DNA of 64,000 nucleotides from Pararge aegeria (GCF_905163445.1 NC_053200.1:8928001-8992000); one strand, 5' to 3'; shown: positions 11,886 through 24,589, numbered from the stretch's first letter. Program-made: numbers and translations. Notes: generated by a model not told the origin, from the letters alone.

Positions 11886-12589
11886 TTGATCTACATTTAA
11901 AAAAAGACTACCTACGTCAACAATGTAGTCGCTAAAATTCCAACATAAGTTGGCGCGACAAGTGACAACCCTAGTTCAAGGACACAAACAGAAGAAAATA
12001 ATCGAAGCGAATGTTAAATAGAAGACGCTACTTGATAGTTGATAGGTCAAGCGTCGACGATCGACCAATATTGGACATAATTATATAACAGCGGACACCC
12101 GTGTTCAGAGGGTCAATGACACCCACACGCTAGGCAATAGAAACTTGTTATAAACCTATACATACAATTCGTTATATTACCAACATTTTTATTATGGAAT
12201 GTTTTGCCAATTCTGTTTTATTCAAAACTAAATTGATAGGCATAAAAGTAGTTGTGTCATTTAAACAAAGTTTAGCTCGTCATTAGTTGAGTTTAGACAT
12301 CGTACAACTGAATTAGCACCATACTGCTGCTATTCCGTTTATATTCATAACCAGCGGTTGTCCGCGTTCTTCTTCGTCGACATCGGTTTTTCAAAAAACC
12401 ATCTGCCATTTGTTTTTCAGGGATATGAAAAAAATCAAATTCATTGGATGCTTAGTTATGGCTTTAAGCAAGGACAACTAGACAAGCACACTTTAGCACC
12501 TATTATATAAGTACGCCTCAAAAGTAATCAACCTCAGCCCATTAATCTAACAGTTTTCCTGACCCATTTTGGCCATGATGGTCAATCTC

Positions 12590-12790
12590 CAGAGAGATTT
12601 CCGATGATACGGGACGACACAGTCCGAGACAACCGGAAGGAGATCAGGCACATGACCGATAGTTTAACGTGCTTTGAATCACCGCAGATTTTCAAACTCC
12701 GGGCTGTTACTAAGAATTTCGTGATAGATAAACCCAATAATACAAACTTCCTTCCGCTATCCTGCAAATATACAATGACACAGTGTCGAC
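12590..12790 (+). repeat. Decayed lepidopteran interspersed repeat (gacacgaccgg type)
   Basis: The blocks gggacgacacagtccgagac, ccggaaggagatcaggcac, aacgtgctttgaatcac and cgggctgttactaagaattt resemble, from memory, a very common moth and butterfly repeat. The 104-codon open frame over it (12604-12918) shows no domain and is best treated as chance. Its class is unknown to me. Confidence 0.4.
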
Positions 12791-13552
12791 CGTCGTCGAT
12801 TCATCGATTCCGTCTGCCTTCCTCGAAAATTTCTATTGATGACATAATAATATCCGACTGGTACTTAGTTCCAGAGAAGATTGCTTTCAAACAAACAAAA
12901 ACAACCTCTTCTGTTTAATTGTTAGTGTATTTGGATATAGGTAATAAATGAGACAGCTTAACGTGCTCGAATCTAAAAAATAAATAATAGATTTTGAACG
13001 TTCATACGGTATAATTGCTTTAAGCAAATTTCGAATTAGAAGATGACATAATAATATTGACTGGACAACACTTGGTTAAATTAAATACTTACGTTTAAAT
13101 AGTAGGTTAGTGATTTGCAATATTACTGAACATATATATTTTTAAAAGCGGTAGTTTTTTTCAGTGAGACGCATTAACCTCTTCAACTTCACTCATTAAC
13201 TGATCTTGTTTCGAAGATACTCAAGTAGTTAAAACAAGTGGCTGGAAAGTTAACGTGTTGCGTCACTCACACCTGACGCCTACTTATGAGTTATTAATAA
13301 CGTGTAAAAAGCTACTGTATATGAGATTTAACAGATTCTCTACATTGCAGAGTAACTATAAACAGTGAACGTAAAAGTTATATTTAAAAACGTAATAGAT
13401 ACAGCTAGAAACCCACAGTGCGAAACATAGAAGATTTTTTTCAAGGTGGAACCTTTTTTCTCACTAGATATAATATGTATAATCATCTTTTTTTTATGTT
13501 GCTGTTAATGTTCATGAGCGTAGATTTTATTTTCTTAATTAAAATTAATCGT

Positions 13553-13890
13553 GCATGGAGTACTCCCATTTATGGGATGGCTTTGCCAAGTATCAGCTTG
13601 ATGCCTTGGACTTAGCGGATCGCCATGCTAAAGCGGTAGGCAATAAAAAACTTCAGAGTTTGGAGCATCATCGCAAGGTTTCCTTTTGGTATTCTATAAG
13701 ATATATTCCCCCCTCATCTTTTCACCCATCATCCCTACGTGGTTGATATAACACTGATGCGTACCAAGCGCTTTGCAATGTTTCGTTTCTGATTCACACT
13801 GCAAGGATCTGGAATGCCCTTGCAGCTTCCATTTCCCTCTGTACCTACAATATCAGTATAAATCAAGAGTGAAAAGGCATCGTCTAGGTA
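13553..13890 (+). pseudogene. Non-LTR retrotransposon remnant: reverse transcriptase C-terminus, frameshifted
   Basis: The frame at 13555 reads WDGFAKYQLDALDLADRHAK and then LQSLEHHRKVSF, a signature I know from the C-terminal region of insect LINE ORF2 proteins. After a break, another frame reads HTARIWNALAASI, matching the usual final R-x-WN-x-LP-like motif. Stops and frameshifts separate the blocks, so it is dead. Confidence 0.75.
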
Positions 13891-13904
13891 AGCTAGCTCC
13901 ATCT

Positions 13905-14072
13905 TAGTACATTTTCCCGGTATAAAAAGCAGCCTATATGTTAATCCAGGTTATATATATCTCCATTCGAAAATTCAATCAAATTGGTCCAGTAGTTTTT
14001 GCGTAGAAGAGGAACAAACATCCATCTATCCATCCATACAAACATTCGCATTCATAATATTAGTAGGAAGAA
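13905..14072 (+). repeat. Repeat family F fragment
   Basis: ataaaaagcagcctatatgt, aattggtccagtagttttt and cattcgcattcataatatta form the familiar 3' section of a lepidopteran repeat. Related pieces lie at 36440, 48965, 54815 and 63895. Confidence 0.55.
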
Positions 14073-14099
14073 GCAAAGAGACAGATAAGGTGATCCTAT

Positions 14100-15345
14100 G
14101 AGAACTTTAAAAACAAATCGACTTTGTTTTCTTAATGCAACTTGCTTAATTAACTCTCAATAGTAAGGGCAACGGTAAACGGTCACAATGGCGATTAACA
14201 AAACCCTCCTGACAAATAACTCAATTAAGAGCTACAAAGACAAGCGCTTGCACGTAGATTTTATCGGCGATCTTTGCCGGTGGCCGGTCGCGCGTCACGT
14301 CCCCCCTGATTTACACATCACAGGGTAACAGCTCATTACAAACTGGTCACACATGTTTTATTTACCTACGCAGAGTTAGTTAAGAGTGCGTGTTGAGTGC
14401 CAATTTACTAAGTATTCGTTTATAAAATAAAATAGCCTTTATTGTATAAAAAAGGTAACAAAATGTCTCTTGTTTCTTTGTGCTTTTAGGCACTAACCAA
14501 CTGACGCCATTGGACTATGTGCGACTCTAATCCATAGAGCTTTCAATGTTTGTTTGTAGAAATAGAGAAGATGCCCCGAGCACGTCTCACTTCACACACG
14601 CGGAATGTTGCTAGCTCACGAACTTAACCATTTTCCTCATTTTATGCAAAATGTTAAGAACATTAGAGAAAAAATAATTACTGTCAACTGCGCAATGAAT
14701 GAAGTTACTAAACGGCTAAAGTACAAAATGCATTACTTATTCTCAGATCAAAAATTTACTACTGTGATTTATGGACATATATACGAATTAGATATGATAC
14801 TAATATATCGTATCATATCAGACACAAGAGAATGTAAAATTCTGAGATATCGTATCCATAGTATACGAGTATCGGTAATACAACTGAGTTTCGTCTAAAA
14901 AATTCAAAAGAATATCAATTAGTTAGTAATAAGAATATCAACAGGAAACAAGGTGGCCGTAGCATAACCAGTATCAGTAGAACAATTTGGTTCGGTGTTA
15001 ACTCAAACGAATAACAAGTAATTAGTTGTAGATAGTTACGTAATCAAAGTAAAAAAATGTTTGTCCCTTTTTTATTCATTTTATCATAATGTAGGCGAGA
15101 CTTACAACACCAGCTATTAAAACTTTATGGGCAACAAATTAGTTATTTCCAATTCAGTTTTATCGAAGAGACAAGGCCATAGTATCGCCTTAAATAATTA
15201 GTTTATCAGTTACAGACAAATGGATGCTAGATTATTAAGACTCAAGTCCTTTGAATATCACAATTAAGATGAGAGAGTTTCGCATAAAAAAGTTTAATTT
15301 TTTCGGAATTCAATAGAATAAAATGACGTCATCATTATCATTACC
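14100..15345. other. Intergenic stretch without a supported gene
   Basis: The 97-codon open frame at 14605-14898 is AT-driven and has no recognisable domain. A tgtataaaaaagg block and aatagcctttattg at 14425-14460 suggest an old reverse-oriented retroelement tail. Confidence 0.4.
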
Positions 15346-15348
15346 AGC

Positions 15349-15605
15349 CTTGGTCGAATGGTGACGGCCGACTGGCGCAGTCGGCAGCGACCCTGCTTTC
15401 TGTGTCCAAGGCAAGGTTCGATTCCCACAACTGGAAGATGTTTGTGTGATGAACATGAATGTTTTTCAGTGTCTGGTCGTTTATTTGTATATTATAAGTA
15501 TTTATGTATATTATTCATAAAAATATTCAAGTCATATTAGTACCCATAACACTTTGGGGCTAGATGGCGATGTGTACTTAAATTGTATATTTATTTTTAA
15601 ATAAA
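15349..15605 (+). repeat. tRNA-derived SINE, family B
   Basis: The most complete copy in the window. Its head is cggccgactggcgcagtcgg, and box B is ggttcgattccca. The body contains gatgaacatgaatgtttttc, agtatttatgtatattattc and gggctagatggcgatgtg, followed by an A/T-rich tail. Confidence 0.8.
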
Positions 15606-16486
15606 AATATCACAATTTAAGATTTAGCTCCGCGTGAGAGTCTATTTTTGTTAATTAAAGCAATCAATAATTGTCACTAATTCTAGACCACACTTGTCTA
15701 ATTTTGAACTTTTTGAAAAGGTCTTGGATGTCGTGTTTTGTGGTGTACAAATAAAGTATATCAACAATAATAACGTCCATTTCCGGAGCTTAAACTATCC
15801 AACATATGTAAACAACTAATTTCATAATTAAGAGTTAGAATATTAAAAGCATAGTATAATAGTCTGATTGATATACAAAATATTACGCCTTATTAACTTC
15901 TTTAATATTTCGCCTGTTAGTTAGAGAACACAAATACTTTATTAGTTACGTTAATGTCCCAAAATCACTCAACCTTCGTATCAGTAAGTAAATAAATTAA
16001 ATTTTACAGCTTGTCCAACATTAATCGCTTGACAGGGATAGTATAATCAAACTTATAGTGTACCTTATAAAGAGCTGCTACAACAATAATTGAGAGTCTG
16101 GATCAATTTCTAGGAAAAAAAAATGTTTACGTATTAGGTCAGTTTCGTTCAAAGGGTAAAACGCTATCCTATACCTACGACTCCGCTGTCCGTCCATCTG
16201 TCTGCCTGTCCGTCTGTGTATATCACTATGTTGGATTTTTGTTGCCGCTTTTATAACAAATATCAATAAGTAGAATAAAATATAAATATTTAAGACCGAC
16301 TTGCACATTGCCGGTATTTTGTATACCATAAGCTATAGTGTGAGAAAAACGTACTTATATGGTAATCGTTTATTTTGAAAAGTGCTGGATAATTTGAATT
16401 TTGTTTGGGGCGCCGACGCGCATAGACGCTGTACGATCGATACCATGTAATTCGTAGTAAATGGAAAATAATGTTAAGTACTGAAA

Positions 16487-16560
16487 TGGATTGTGCGGCG
16501 TGCGTTGGCTCTCAGTAAACAATCACACGATTCTTTTATCCGACCAAACGTACAACTGGC
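16487..16560. repeat. Direct repeat, copy 1 (about 75 bp)
   Basis: tggattgtgcggcgtgcgtt, ggctctcagtaaa and ccgaccaaacgtacaact recur at 16853-16927 with a few changes. The function is unknown. Confidence 0.7.
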
Positions 16561-16852
16561 TATGGCGTGGTATTATTTACCTAGTACAGACAATAGACTA
16601 CTTAATTTTATTTCAAAGTTAAATAAAAAGCTTTGTCGCTTTTTAATTATTTTTTTTGCATTATAACATAAAATAGTAGTTTATACCTTTAAGAGTTCAT
16701 TTGACATAATATGCAATAAGTATTACCATAAACAACATAGAAATTTTATAGCTACGTTATTTAATAAATAAATTTATGTTTAATAGGTATTAACAGCTTT
16801 ATTCATTTTCTCATTCTCAATCTACTCAAATGATCGTAATAATAACGTGAAG

Positions 16853-16927
16853 TGGATTGTGCGGCGTGCGTTGGCTCTCAGTAAATACTCACAGGATTGA
16901 CCGCTCCGACCAAATGTACGACTGAAC
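16853..16927. repeat. Direct repeat, copy 2 (about 75 bp)
   Basis: It contains tggattgtgcggcgtgcgtt, ggctctcagtaaa and ccgaccaaatgtacgact. Copy 1 lies 366 bp upstream. Confidence 0.7.
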
Positions 16928-16939
16928 ATGTAGCATTTT

Positions 16940-17060
16940 ATCGACCTTCCTGGCGCAGTGGCGAGCGCTGTAGTTTTTAAGCCGGGACGGGTTCGATTTC
17001 GGTAGGGGCAATTTGGGTATTTATGATTTCAAGTTTTCTCTGGTCTGGTCCGTTGGCGGG
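16940..17060 (+). repeat. tRNA-derived SINE head, distinct from families A and B
   Basis: tcctggcgcagtggcgagcg (box-A-like) and gggttcgatttcggta (box-B-like) are spaced as in a tRNA promoter. A related tail block (tagcccgctaccatcgtaga, gtgcatcatc) occurs at 17227-17257. Confidence 0.6.
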
Positions 17061-17657
17061 CTTTCGCTGTGGCTTATTAACCCCCATAGGATAGGATCAC
17101 GATCAGATCTTATTTATTTATGAAACCGATTAGGGGTAATAAAAACATACAAATAGAACTAATAGTATAGAACGTATAATAAATATAACTTAGTTGTTTA
17201 ATATAACTGCCATACTCCCTAACAATTTAGCCCGCTACCATCGTAGAGTGCATCATCAATAACTTGTAGTGAAATAAAAAATAAACAACCTATGTTTTTA
17301 ATTTAATATAATTTTTTAACATAAATGTGAGAAAAAATTATGACAGCCTTGTTTTTAATTATTGATACCATAAAGTTTTTACTGTCTTTGTTACAGTTTG
17401 CTATAAGTTTATGGTACTTATTTGTTTATACTGTTAAATCATTAGACTAGTTAACATTTCATGATTATATTTTTATAAATGGAACAAGTAGGAGACTCTG
17501 AAATCTTACGTTAGCTTGGGATTTATACCGGCGCCCTTAAAATAAAACATTACATAACCCTGTTGTTGAGCAATCTACAAATAAAATTTATCTAAGTTTC
17601 AATTATTTACTTTAAAATTGTTTATGGCACTCATAACGTTTAACGTGAAATGCGTAT

Positions 17658-17686
17658 TAACGTAGCTATGGACTATAGCTACGTTA
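17658..17686. repeat. Perfect hairpin, 12 bp arms
   Basis: taacgtagctat and atagctacgtta are separated by 5 nt (ggact). There is no T-run or gene end nearby. The role is unknown. Confidence 0.7.
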
Positions 17687-18500
17687 TCGGATAACCAGCT
17701 GTTTCTTATATGTACCCCTCTTTTTGTATCGAGCTCATTAAAAAAAGCATAAAACTCAACTTTTTCTGTGTATTAATTACTTTAAATGCACTGCGTTTGG
17801 CAGCCATGTCGTTTATTATAAAATGCTTATTATTATATCAACTCCACTCAGTAAATACGGTATCGGTTGACCGGTTATTAGAAGCGGATCGATTGAACCC
17901 GACCAGCGCGGTAGCTATTGCACAGGCTATTATTAAAATAGCATCCCCGTCATTATAAAGAACCCTTTTATTATGAAAGACCACCCAGTCATGAGTTCCT
18001 ATTACGCGTCTAACCCACTGCATCGGTCTGTTAAGCTAAATTGCTTTCAAATCTCCGGCTCTGTGAAAAAATCGCATAGATATTTTTTCCGTTGCTGCAT
18101 GAGAGCAGCGCAAACTAAGAATTACCATTTCACATTTAAATTAAGTATTAGTAATAATTCTCCTTTGAGTTCTTACTATTTGGTATTAAGGACATCCTAT
18201 CTCTAAGAATAAATCGATTTGAATCAGCGTAGCACTTTTAGAAATCATAATTTTTTTTTTAATTATTGACGGACCAAACTTGTGCCCCATCTGATGGAGT
18301 GGAAAACTATCGCCTATTAACAGCGCAACACTTTGGAGGGCATACAAGGTATATTTCGTTGCATGACCTGTGGAGTGCTTCTCTGTTGCCTAAAGAGTAT
18401 CGCCGTGTCCATCAACTTGAGGAGAGTTGCCAGCAATTACACTGACAAAAACGTGTTTCACACACAGAAATAATAATAAGCGCAGTCTAGAGTGTTTTTG

Positions 18501-18776
18501 GTGGACATAACGATTCCGTATGACGAGAACCTGGTGACAGCTGAGACCAAGAAAAAACGTTAGTATCTCGATCTAGCTTACGAGGTTACCGCCATGTGGC
18601 ACGTGGAGTCCACTGAAAGCATCCCTATAGTTAATCCCAGTTTAATCCCCGTAAGGCTAACACACCATCTAAGGCGACTGGGGTTCCGTGGCAGCTCACT
18701 GGCAGCCAAGATGCAGATAGTGGCGTTGCTGGACCCGGCTAGGACATTCCACCGATTTCTTAGCCTGTCGCCCTGA
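18501..18776 (+). pseudogene. Non-LTR retrotransposon remnant: ORF2 C-terminus
   Basis: One frame reads VDITIPYDENLV, an in-frame stop, then YLDLAYEVTAMW. It continues through PIVNPSLIPV, a LRRLGF segment and MQIVALLDPART to RFLSLSP and a stop at 18774-18776. This V/I-D-I-x-I-P-x-D-x-N-L...YLDLA-x-E...MW order is typical of the last ~100 residues of LINE ORF2 proteins. The preceding block (18270-18440) matches other lepidopteran repeat sequence. It is a dead copy. Confidence 0.7.
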
Positions 18777-18779
18777 TCC

Positions 18780-19275
18780 CGGATCCCTGGCCGTCTGGTC
18801 TCCCCTACCGGGGTGTAATCCTCCGCCCGGTGCAAATATGTATTTATATAATGTACATTTAAGTATATTAATCTCTATGCATCTAAGTAAGTATATTAGA
18901 AGAAGAAGAAGAAAAAGTCTTTATTTCACATACAAATATAAAATCAGGTTAACAAAAAAATAAAAACTATACATATGCACAAAGGCGGTCTTATCGCTTG
19001 AAGCGATATTAATGTTGTTGCTCACTTTATGTATTTATTATGTACTTCAGCTATTAGGTACTTCAGCTGAAAAGGTACCTCAGCATGATGCTGCAGTATT
19101 TGACTACTGCAGCTCTGATTTTCAGGTATAGATTTGATTGACGTCACGGATTTTCTGGGAAAAGTTTAAGTAGCTGAGAAGTAAAATTGACAAGGAGTAC
19201 GACGTAAAAAAATTGTAGATATTATTTGTTTGTACCTAATGTATTAACTTATTTTGTATTGTATTAACTTAATTT
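18780..19275. other. Intergenic sequence, retroelement 3' flank
   Basis: A gaagaagaagaa run lies at 18899-18913, and a short A-rich tail follows. No gene was seen. Confidence 0.4.
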
Positions 19276-19277
19276 TC

Positions 19278-19557
19278 AAATCATCATCATCATCATCACA
19301 TACAAGGCACGGGTCTCCTCCCACAATGAGAAGGGTTTAAGGCCGTAGTCCACCACGATGGCCCAGTGCGGATTGGTAAACTCCGCACACTTTGAGAAAA
19401 TTATGTAGAACTCTCAGGCATGAAGATTTCCTCACGATGTTTTCCTTCGCCGTCGAAGGAAGTGATATTTTTAATAACTTAAAACGCGAGGTGCGAGCCT
19501 CAAACTCGGACACCCGAAATTGCTCGAGCTCCTACCAACTGCGCTATCACAGCTTTT
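19278..19557 (-). repeat. SINE family A, near full-length (reverse copy)
   Basis: A (atc)n tail is followed by ggcacgggtctcctcccaca, tccaccacgatggcccagtg, gaactctcaggcatgaagat and tcacgatgttttccttcgcc, and the unit ends with ctgcgctatcacagc. On the minus strand it begins with the box-A-like gtgatagcg. Confidence 0.75.
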
Positions 19558-19797
19558 GGCCATGTACCAATTCAAAAGGAGCCAAATATACCTACGGTGT
19601 GGTTTTCGTCAGAACGTATGGAGCGGACATTAAATTCCACGAAACTGTTGATTTATGTGTCCCTATTTAGTAACTTGTACCTAAAACTGTATAGTTACAT
19701 ACCAAATTTGTATAAAATATCATATTGCGACGCCAATTTTCGGGCATCACGACGTCTAATATATCCGCTAGTATTTATATAAGTTTTTATTGATTCT

Positions 19798-20010
19798 ACA
19801 GTTTTAGTACTACCAGAGCTTTTGTGACAGAGCTCGTCCGGGGAAGTACTACCACGATACATATTTCTGCCGCCAATGCAACTCCGTGAAGCGATCTGTG
19901 GTCTGTCCTGTAATAACAGGCTTATTAGGGTTAACACTTACGCCTCAGGTACAGGTGGACACAGAGCAGCAGTACTTTGTAGGACGCCCTGTATCGAATG
20001 CCCTGCCTGC
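19798..20010 (+). repeat. Repeat family C
   Basis: gcttttgtgacagagctcgt, ccggggaagta, catatttctgccgcca, acttacgcctcaggt and gtggacacagagcagcagta match the copy at 63150. Confidence 0.65.
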
Positions 20011-20016
20011 TTTGCA

Positions 20017-21645
20017 GTGGCGTGCATAGGGTTTTCGGTCAGGGTATGCATAAAAAAAAATAGGTACTGAACATGCTATTTTGATGTTACTGTATAATTT
20101 TATTTGTGAGTAGGTACCTAACCTAACATTGTTTGTGATACCCATGTAGATCTTCTCATCATCTCCTATTTCCAGTAGGTATAGTAAGCTCTGAGACGAC
20201 CGACTAGCGAGTTTTTAAAATTGTCTGCCATTGCGGCAATTACATTAAATAATGTTTTTTAGTGTAAACAATAAACAAACATAGGTATTATTATAAATAA
20301 ATAATGAAACAAAACATTGATCACTGCTATTCGCCTGTTTCTGTAAGTCAGTCAGAGCTCTTTTTACGTGCCGCTCCTTGTAGGTGCATTCCTTCCTTTA
20401 CGAATAATCTCAATTAAACGTTAGTTAAGAATTAGCTCTAAACTTACCTACATTTTCCAAGCACACTGAACCATCAGATCACACGCCGAATATAAGAACT
20501 TTCTTACACTAAGAATATTCCTCACAATCATTTACAAACAGTACACTGTCACAAAGGTTAATGTTAACAATAATAATTGTAACTATTTACAAACAACCGT
20601 ACAGCAAACGAAAAAACAGTAATTAATTCTAATTCGGTGAATATAAGTTGTTATGACAGAAGGTAAAAGGTAAACAATAATGGCGCTGAGCGATCGCCAG
20701 CGATAATGAGAAGAGAATATCATAGTCAAAATATGTCCGTAATATTTTCTTAGTACACAAATGCTATTAAAAGTTGTCATTTGAAGAATATTACTTCATC
20801 AGTTACCATTGGCACCTGGTATACGTTAATAATTTATTTAACATAATTCGGCAACTTTTAATTTGGTTATTTTAATATACTTTTTGAACAAATTAGGTAC
20901 TTATAAATTTCTAAAGACCTTGAATGTAATAAAATTCATTGATAAATTTTTTAACTACAAAAAAGAATTATTGCCGTTTAAAACAATAACAAACAAAGCA
21001 AATTACTTGTGCTTATAAAAAAACAAAGCATACATTTGGATTTCAAATTTCCGTAAGCAGTGCTTTTAAGATTTGCACACAAGCGAAACCCCTATACTGG
21101 AAACCTGGAAAACTCGCACACATAGAAAGAGCCAAATATTGTGTAAGCACGCACGCGATTATATCACTACACACCAGAACTTCCATGTGTGCTGGTGCAC
21201 ACAAGTAACGACAGATGCATTCAATCGCCGTGCTTCTATGGAGACCGCGGCGGCGCGGCGCATTAATTCGAGCGACGAATAAACGATTTGCCCGGCAATG
21301 GATACTTAATCGTGAAAACCCCAGCTAATTTTATGAGATTTAAATTATATTTAAAGCGTTACTTTTTATTTAGGTTTACTGTTTACAACTCAAAATTAAA
21401 ATATAGTCGAAATATTATGCAGTTTGTCTATTTTAGTTCTAAACCATGACACGGGACTTGTCCATTGATTTACATAGAAGTGCGGCCGGTTTTAACTAGA
21501 TGGCGCTTTTATAGTTTTCTATAAATTGTTTAATTTTTTTTCAATCTTTAAATTTTAAGTCGTCCTTATGGTCTGAGAGGCCCTGAGGTCAGGGTATGCA
21601 CTGCTTATTTGCATCTATGAGATGCACGCCACTGCTGCTTTGGTT
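20017..21645. mobile_element. Possible larger element bounded by the MITE-type inverted ends
   Basis: The left end is gcagtggcgtgcataggg then gtcagggtatgcat. The right end reads gtcagggtatgcactgct and gatgcacgccactgctgc, so its reverse complement also opens with gcagtggcgtgcat. The same terminus bounds the foldback element at 8668. The roughly 1.5 kb interior has no recognisable transposase. It may equally be two solo ends. Confidence 0.35.
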
Positions 21646-21717
21646 ATAGGCGATATTTTTCCACTTACCATAAGGTGGGCCAAGCTGCTGGCCCAAAAAA
21701 ATAAAATAAGTGTCAAT

Positions 21718-21729
21718 AATCAATCTATC

Positions 21730-21760
<31 letters not shown>

Positions 21761-22103
21761 AAAAGTCTGTGGATATGTTCCGTATAGGCTCCGAAACGGC
21801 TGGACCGATTTCAATGAAACTTTCAGAGAATTTCCGGACTGACCTGGCGAGTAATGCTTTAAAGTTTGGTGACGATCGGAGCACTCCTATTTTTGGACTG
21901 TCAAATACAGCTTTGATTACTACGATGATATTCTATTGTTGGATGTACATGGGTGTAGATAATATCTTCACCCGCTCGAGAAGAGAATAGAAGAGAAAGA
22001 ATACGGAGAGAAATAAATGATTTAATATATATGATGTAAGTTTATTGTTTAAATAAAATAAAGCTAAATCTAGCCCGGCGAAGCGGGCTGGGTACGCTAG
22101 TAA
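21718..22103 (+). mobile_element. Non-autonomous element with TA-rich head and agcccggcgaagcgggct tail
   Basis: A (TA)n run at 21729-21756 is followed by gaaacggctggaccgatttc and tgaaactttcagagaatttc, and the copy ends with tagcccggcgaagcgggctg then ggtacgctagta. I know this order as a common lepidopteran repeat of uncertain class. The open frame over it is not a gene. Confidence 0.55.
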
Positions 22104-22494
22104 TTTATAAAAAAAACGCTTACATATATTTATCATCTTGTCTTGCACCCTCTGAGTTCATGATATTACATTAACGTGTAGTATAAAAACAAGTCAAGAA
22201 CTAGACATAGTAATCAGAGCCGATGTCGCAGCCACGCCATTAGCTTGCGGTGTCAAGTTCTCTTCCTGACTGTACCGCATTAGCAAGGACTCGAGCAAAA
22301 AAAATAACCGTATGTTCATTTGCTTACGCTGTTTCGCAACAAAGAATAAAAAATGAACTAATACTTATGATAACAAATTATAAATAAAGATGCTTGTGGG
22401 GTTTAACGCACCTAAACGCACATACTAAATTTTTATCTAATTTCCTTACGATGTGTGTTAGATACTGCGAAGTTACTACACAATTGATGAATTT

Positions 22495-22755
22495 CTTAAT
22501 GACAAGGCTGCTTGGAAGCATCCGGCTCAGCTTTTATCTCTCACAAGATAGAAAAATGAATGTTAAAATATGTAATGTAAATGTAAATAGTTGAGGTTGG
22601 AAATGAGTTTGCTGAGTTTTTTGGCTTCGTCTCGGTAGAATCTGCCTTCCGAACCGGTGGTAGAGACACATCAAAAAGACAGACTTGACGATTCAAAAGT
22701 GCTTATATAAGGCCTACTTGAAATAAATGAATTTTGAATGTTTGAAATTTGAATT
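22495..22755 (+). repeat. SINE family E
   Basis: ttatctctcacaagatagaa, ttctcggtagaatctg-like sequence and accggtggtagagacac are followed by the tail ggcctacttgaaataaatga then attttgaatg. Copies occur at 24590 (reverse), 34405 and 46960 (reverse). Confidence 0.65.
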
Positions 22756-23534
22756 GATTCTCCGCCCTAACTAAACAGATTGATGATTTTTGACTGCAGG
22801 ATTTTTGGCATAAAGCTTTTTTTGGCTTGGCTTTGGCTTTTTATCCCAGGAAATCAAATGGGATTTGTGGAAAACTGTAATTAAAATTGGCAAAGAACGT
22901 GGGTATAATAGAACTTCTCTTTCATCGTTTGGACTATCAGAAAACATCTCGGTCTAGTTTACAGAAATCCGTTGACTATGCAAATATCCTGTGCTCGAAG
23001 TAAACTCGTGCGCCGTGATAAGGATCTTTATTGCTGTTAGTGGGTCTACTGTTTCTAGTGCACTGTATAATTTTATTGCAAGCGTTTTTTCTCCTCATTT
23101 CCTAATAGACGAAAAAGAGAGTTAGGCTGTTTTTTGAAAAAACCACGCGTAGAAAAGCAGCCGAACTCTCTTGTCTGGACTCTTTGTCTAGAGGCTTCGG
23201 CCGTGGCTTACCACCCGACTAAGACATGCCGCCAAGCGATTCTGGAACGATACCGCGTAGAAAACCATTAGGGTTATTGGGTTTGATATCTATATTTTTT
23301 TTTCTGTTTCGTTCGCAAGGTTACAATCAACTGCTTACTCTAATGAAAAATATTATAACTACTATTTGGCATGTATACCTATACAATTGTGCCTTCTCGA
23401 TACGAATATAGCATGCAAGTCCGCTGGGTACATCAGTGCCGTACCTGTGTACCCTGCGGATTTGCATGTTATGTTGTTAGCAGCTGTTAACAGCTAAAAA
23501 AAAAATTAAAATGTACTCTGCGCCACTCGGCGCC

Positions 23535-23697
23535 ACTCGGCCGTCCGAAAGACGTGTGAATTCTCGCAATCCGCACTTGGTCATTGCAGCGTGGTGGACT
23601 ACAGCCTAAACCCTTCTCAGTCTGAGAGGAGACTCATGTAGGCCGGTCACGGGTTGATGATGATGATGATGTAGCCCGACACCATCTTAGACTGCAT
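23535..23697 (+). repeat. SINE family A 3' half with (gat)n tail
   Basis: cagcgtggtggactacagcc, taaacccttctcagtctgag, aggagactcatgtaggccgg, gggttgatgatgatgatgat, then tagcccgacaccatcttaga. Confidence 0.7.
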
Positions 23698-23849
23698 TAT
23701 GTATTACATATTACATGTATTATTGTATTACATGTTCAATTCCAGTCAAGGACTTCTTGTAAAAAAAATCATTGTAGTGATCAAAATTATTATCAATGCA
23801 AAAACCTACGCTAAATCTACGAGGGTAAATAAAAGTAGGTGTTATAAGT

Positions 23850-24060
23850 TCAACGTGTCTTTGTGTGTGTGTGTGTGTGTCGATGGCATCGTATTTCCCA
23901 AACGGATGAACCGATTTTGATATTGTTTTTTTTTTGTTTGAAAAGTGAATTTGTCAGGAGTGTTCTTAGCTATGTCTGATGAAAAACGGTCCAAGATGGC
24001 GGCACAAAATGGCGGATTAAAAGTTTTTTTGCACAACTCTCTCAACATGAGCAAAATAAA
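23850..24060 (+). repeat. Interspersed repeat beginning in a GT microsatellite
   Basis: (gt)n at 23861-23880 is followed by cgatggcatcgtatttccca, gatgaaccgattttgatatt, caagatggcggcacaaaatg and caactctctcaacatgagc. The ccaaacggatgaaccgatttt block is a familiar lepidopteran repeat motif. Confidence 0.5.
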
Positions 24061-24589
24061 GGCTCTTGACTATTAAAATAATGTACAATATAGATATAAA
24101 AGTCGGGAGAATTGAATTTTTTTTAATTGATATATTATTATATATTTCCATAATTATTGTCGATAAAATTGCGTTGTGTGCGTTGTGCCTTAGGCTGGTG
24201 GGCTGAATAACCTGTTATCGTGCACGTGGCGCGTAGTCCAAAAAGAATGCAGCGTTCGCGATGAGCTGATCGGCGTTTAGCCCTACAATCGCCCACCGAA
24301 ATAGATCGGTTATTGTACGCAAATGCTAAAAATATCCGGATTTGTAAAATTTACGATACTTAAATTTTTTGGAAGGAAACTTTTGTCCGAGTACGTCGGC
24401 GATTATAAATAATTACAATCGCCGCCGTAATTTTATCAAAATCGGTTTTACTGCTTAGCTGAACAATGTTATGATAAAGAAACTACGAAACTTGAATAAA
24501 CCAATCAAGAAAACAAAGATATCTAGTTATTTACTACTACCATGGGAATAGCCATTGGGGCTTTTGAATTTGAAGACTTAAATTCAAAA

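Noticed and set aside
12604..12918. 104-codon plus-strand open frame
   Set aside because: It overlaps a decayed interspersed repeat (gacacgaccgg type) and shows no protein family features.
19278..19557. tRNA gene candidates from box-A/box-B motifs (also at 15349, 16940 and 61308)
   Set aside because: The motifs sit inside repeated SINEs with long non-tRNA bodies, and no complete cloverleaf was seen.
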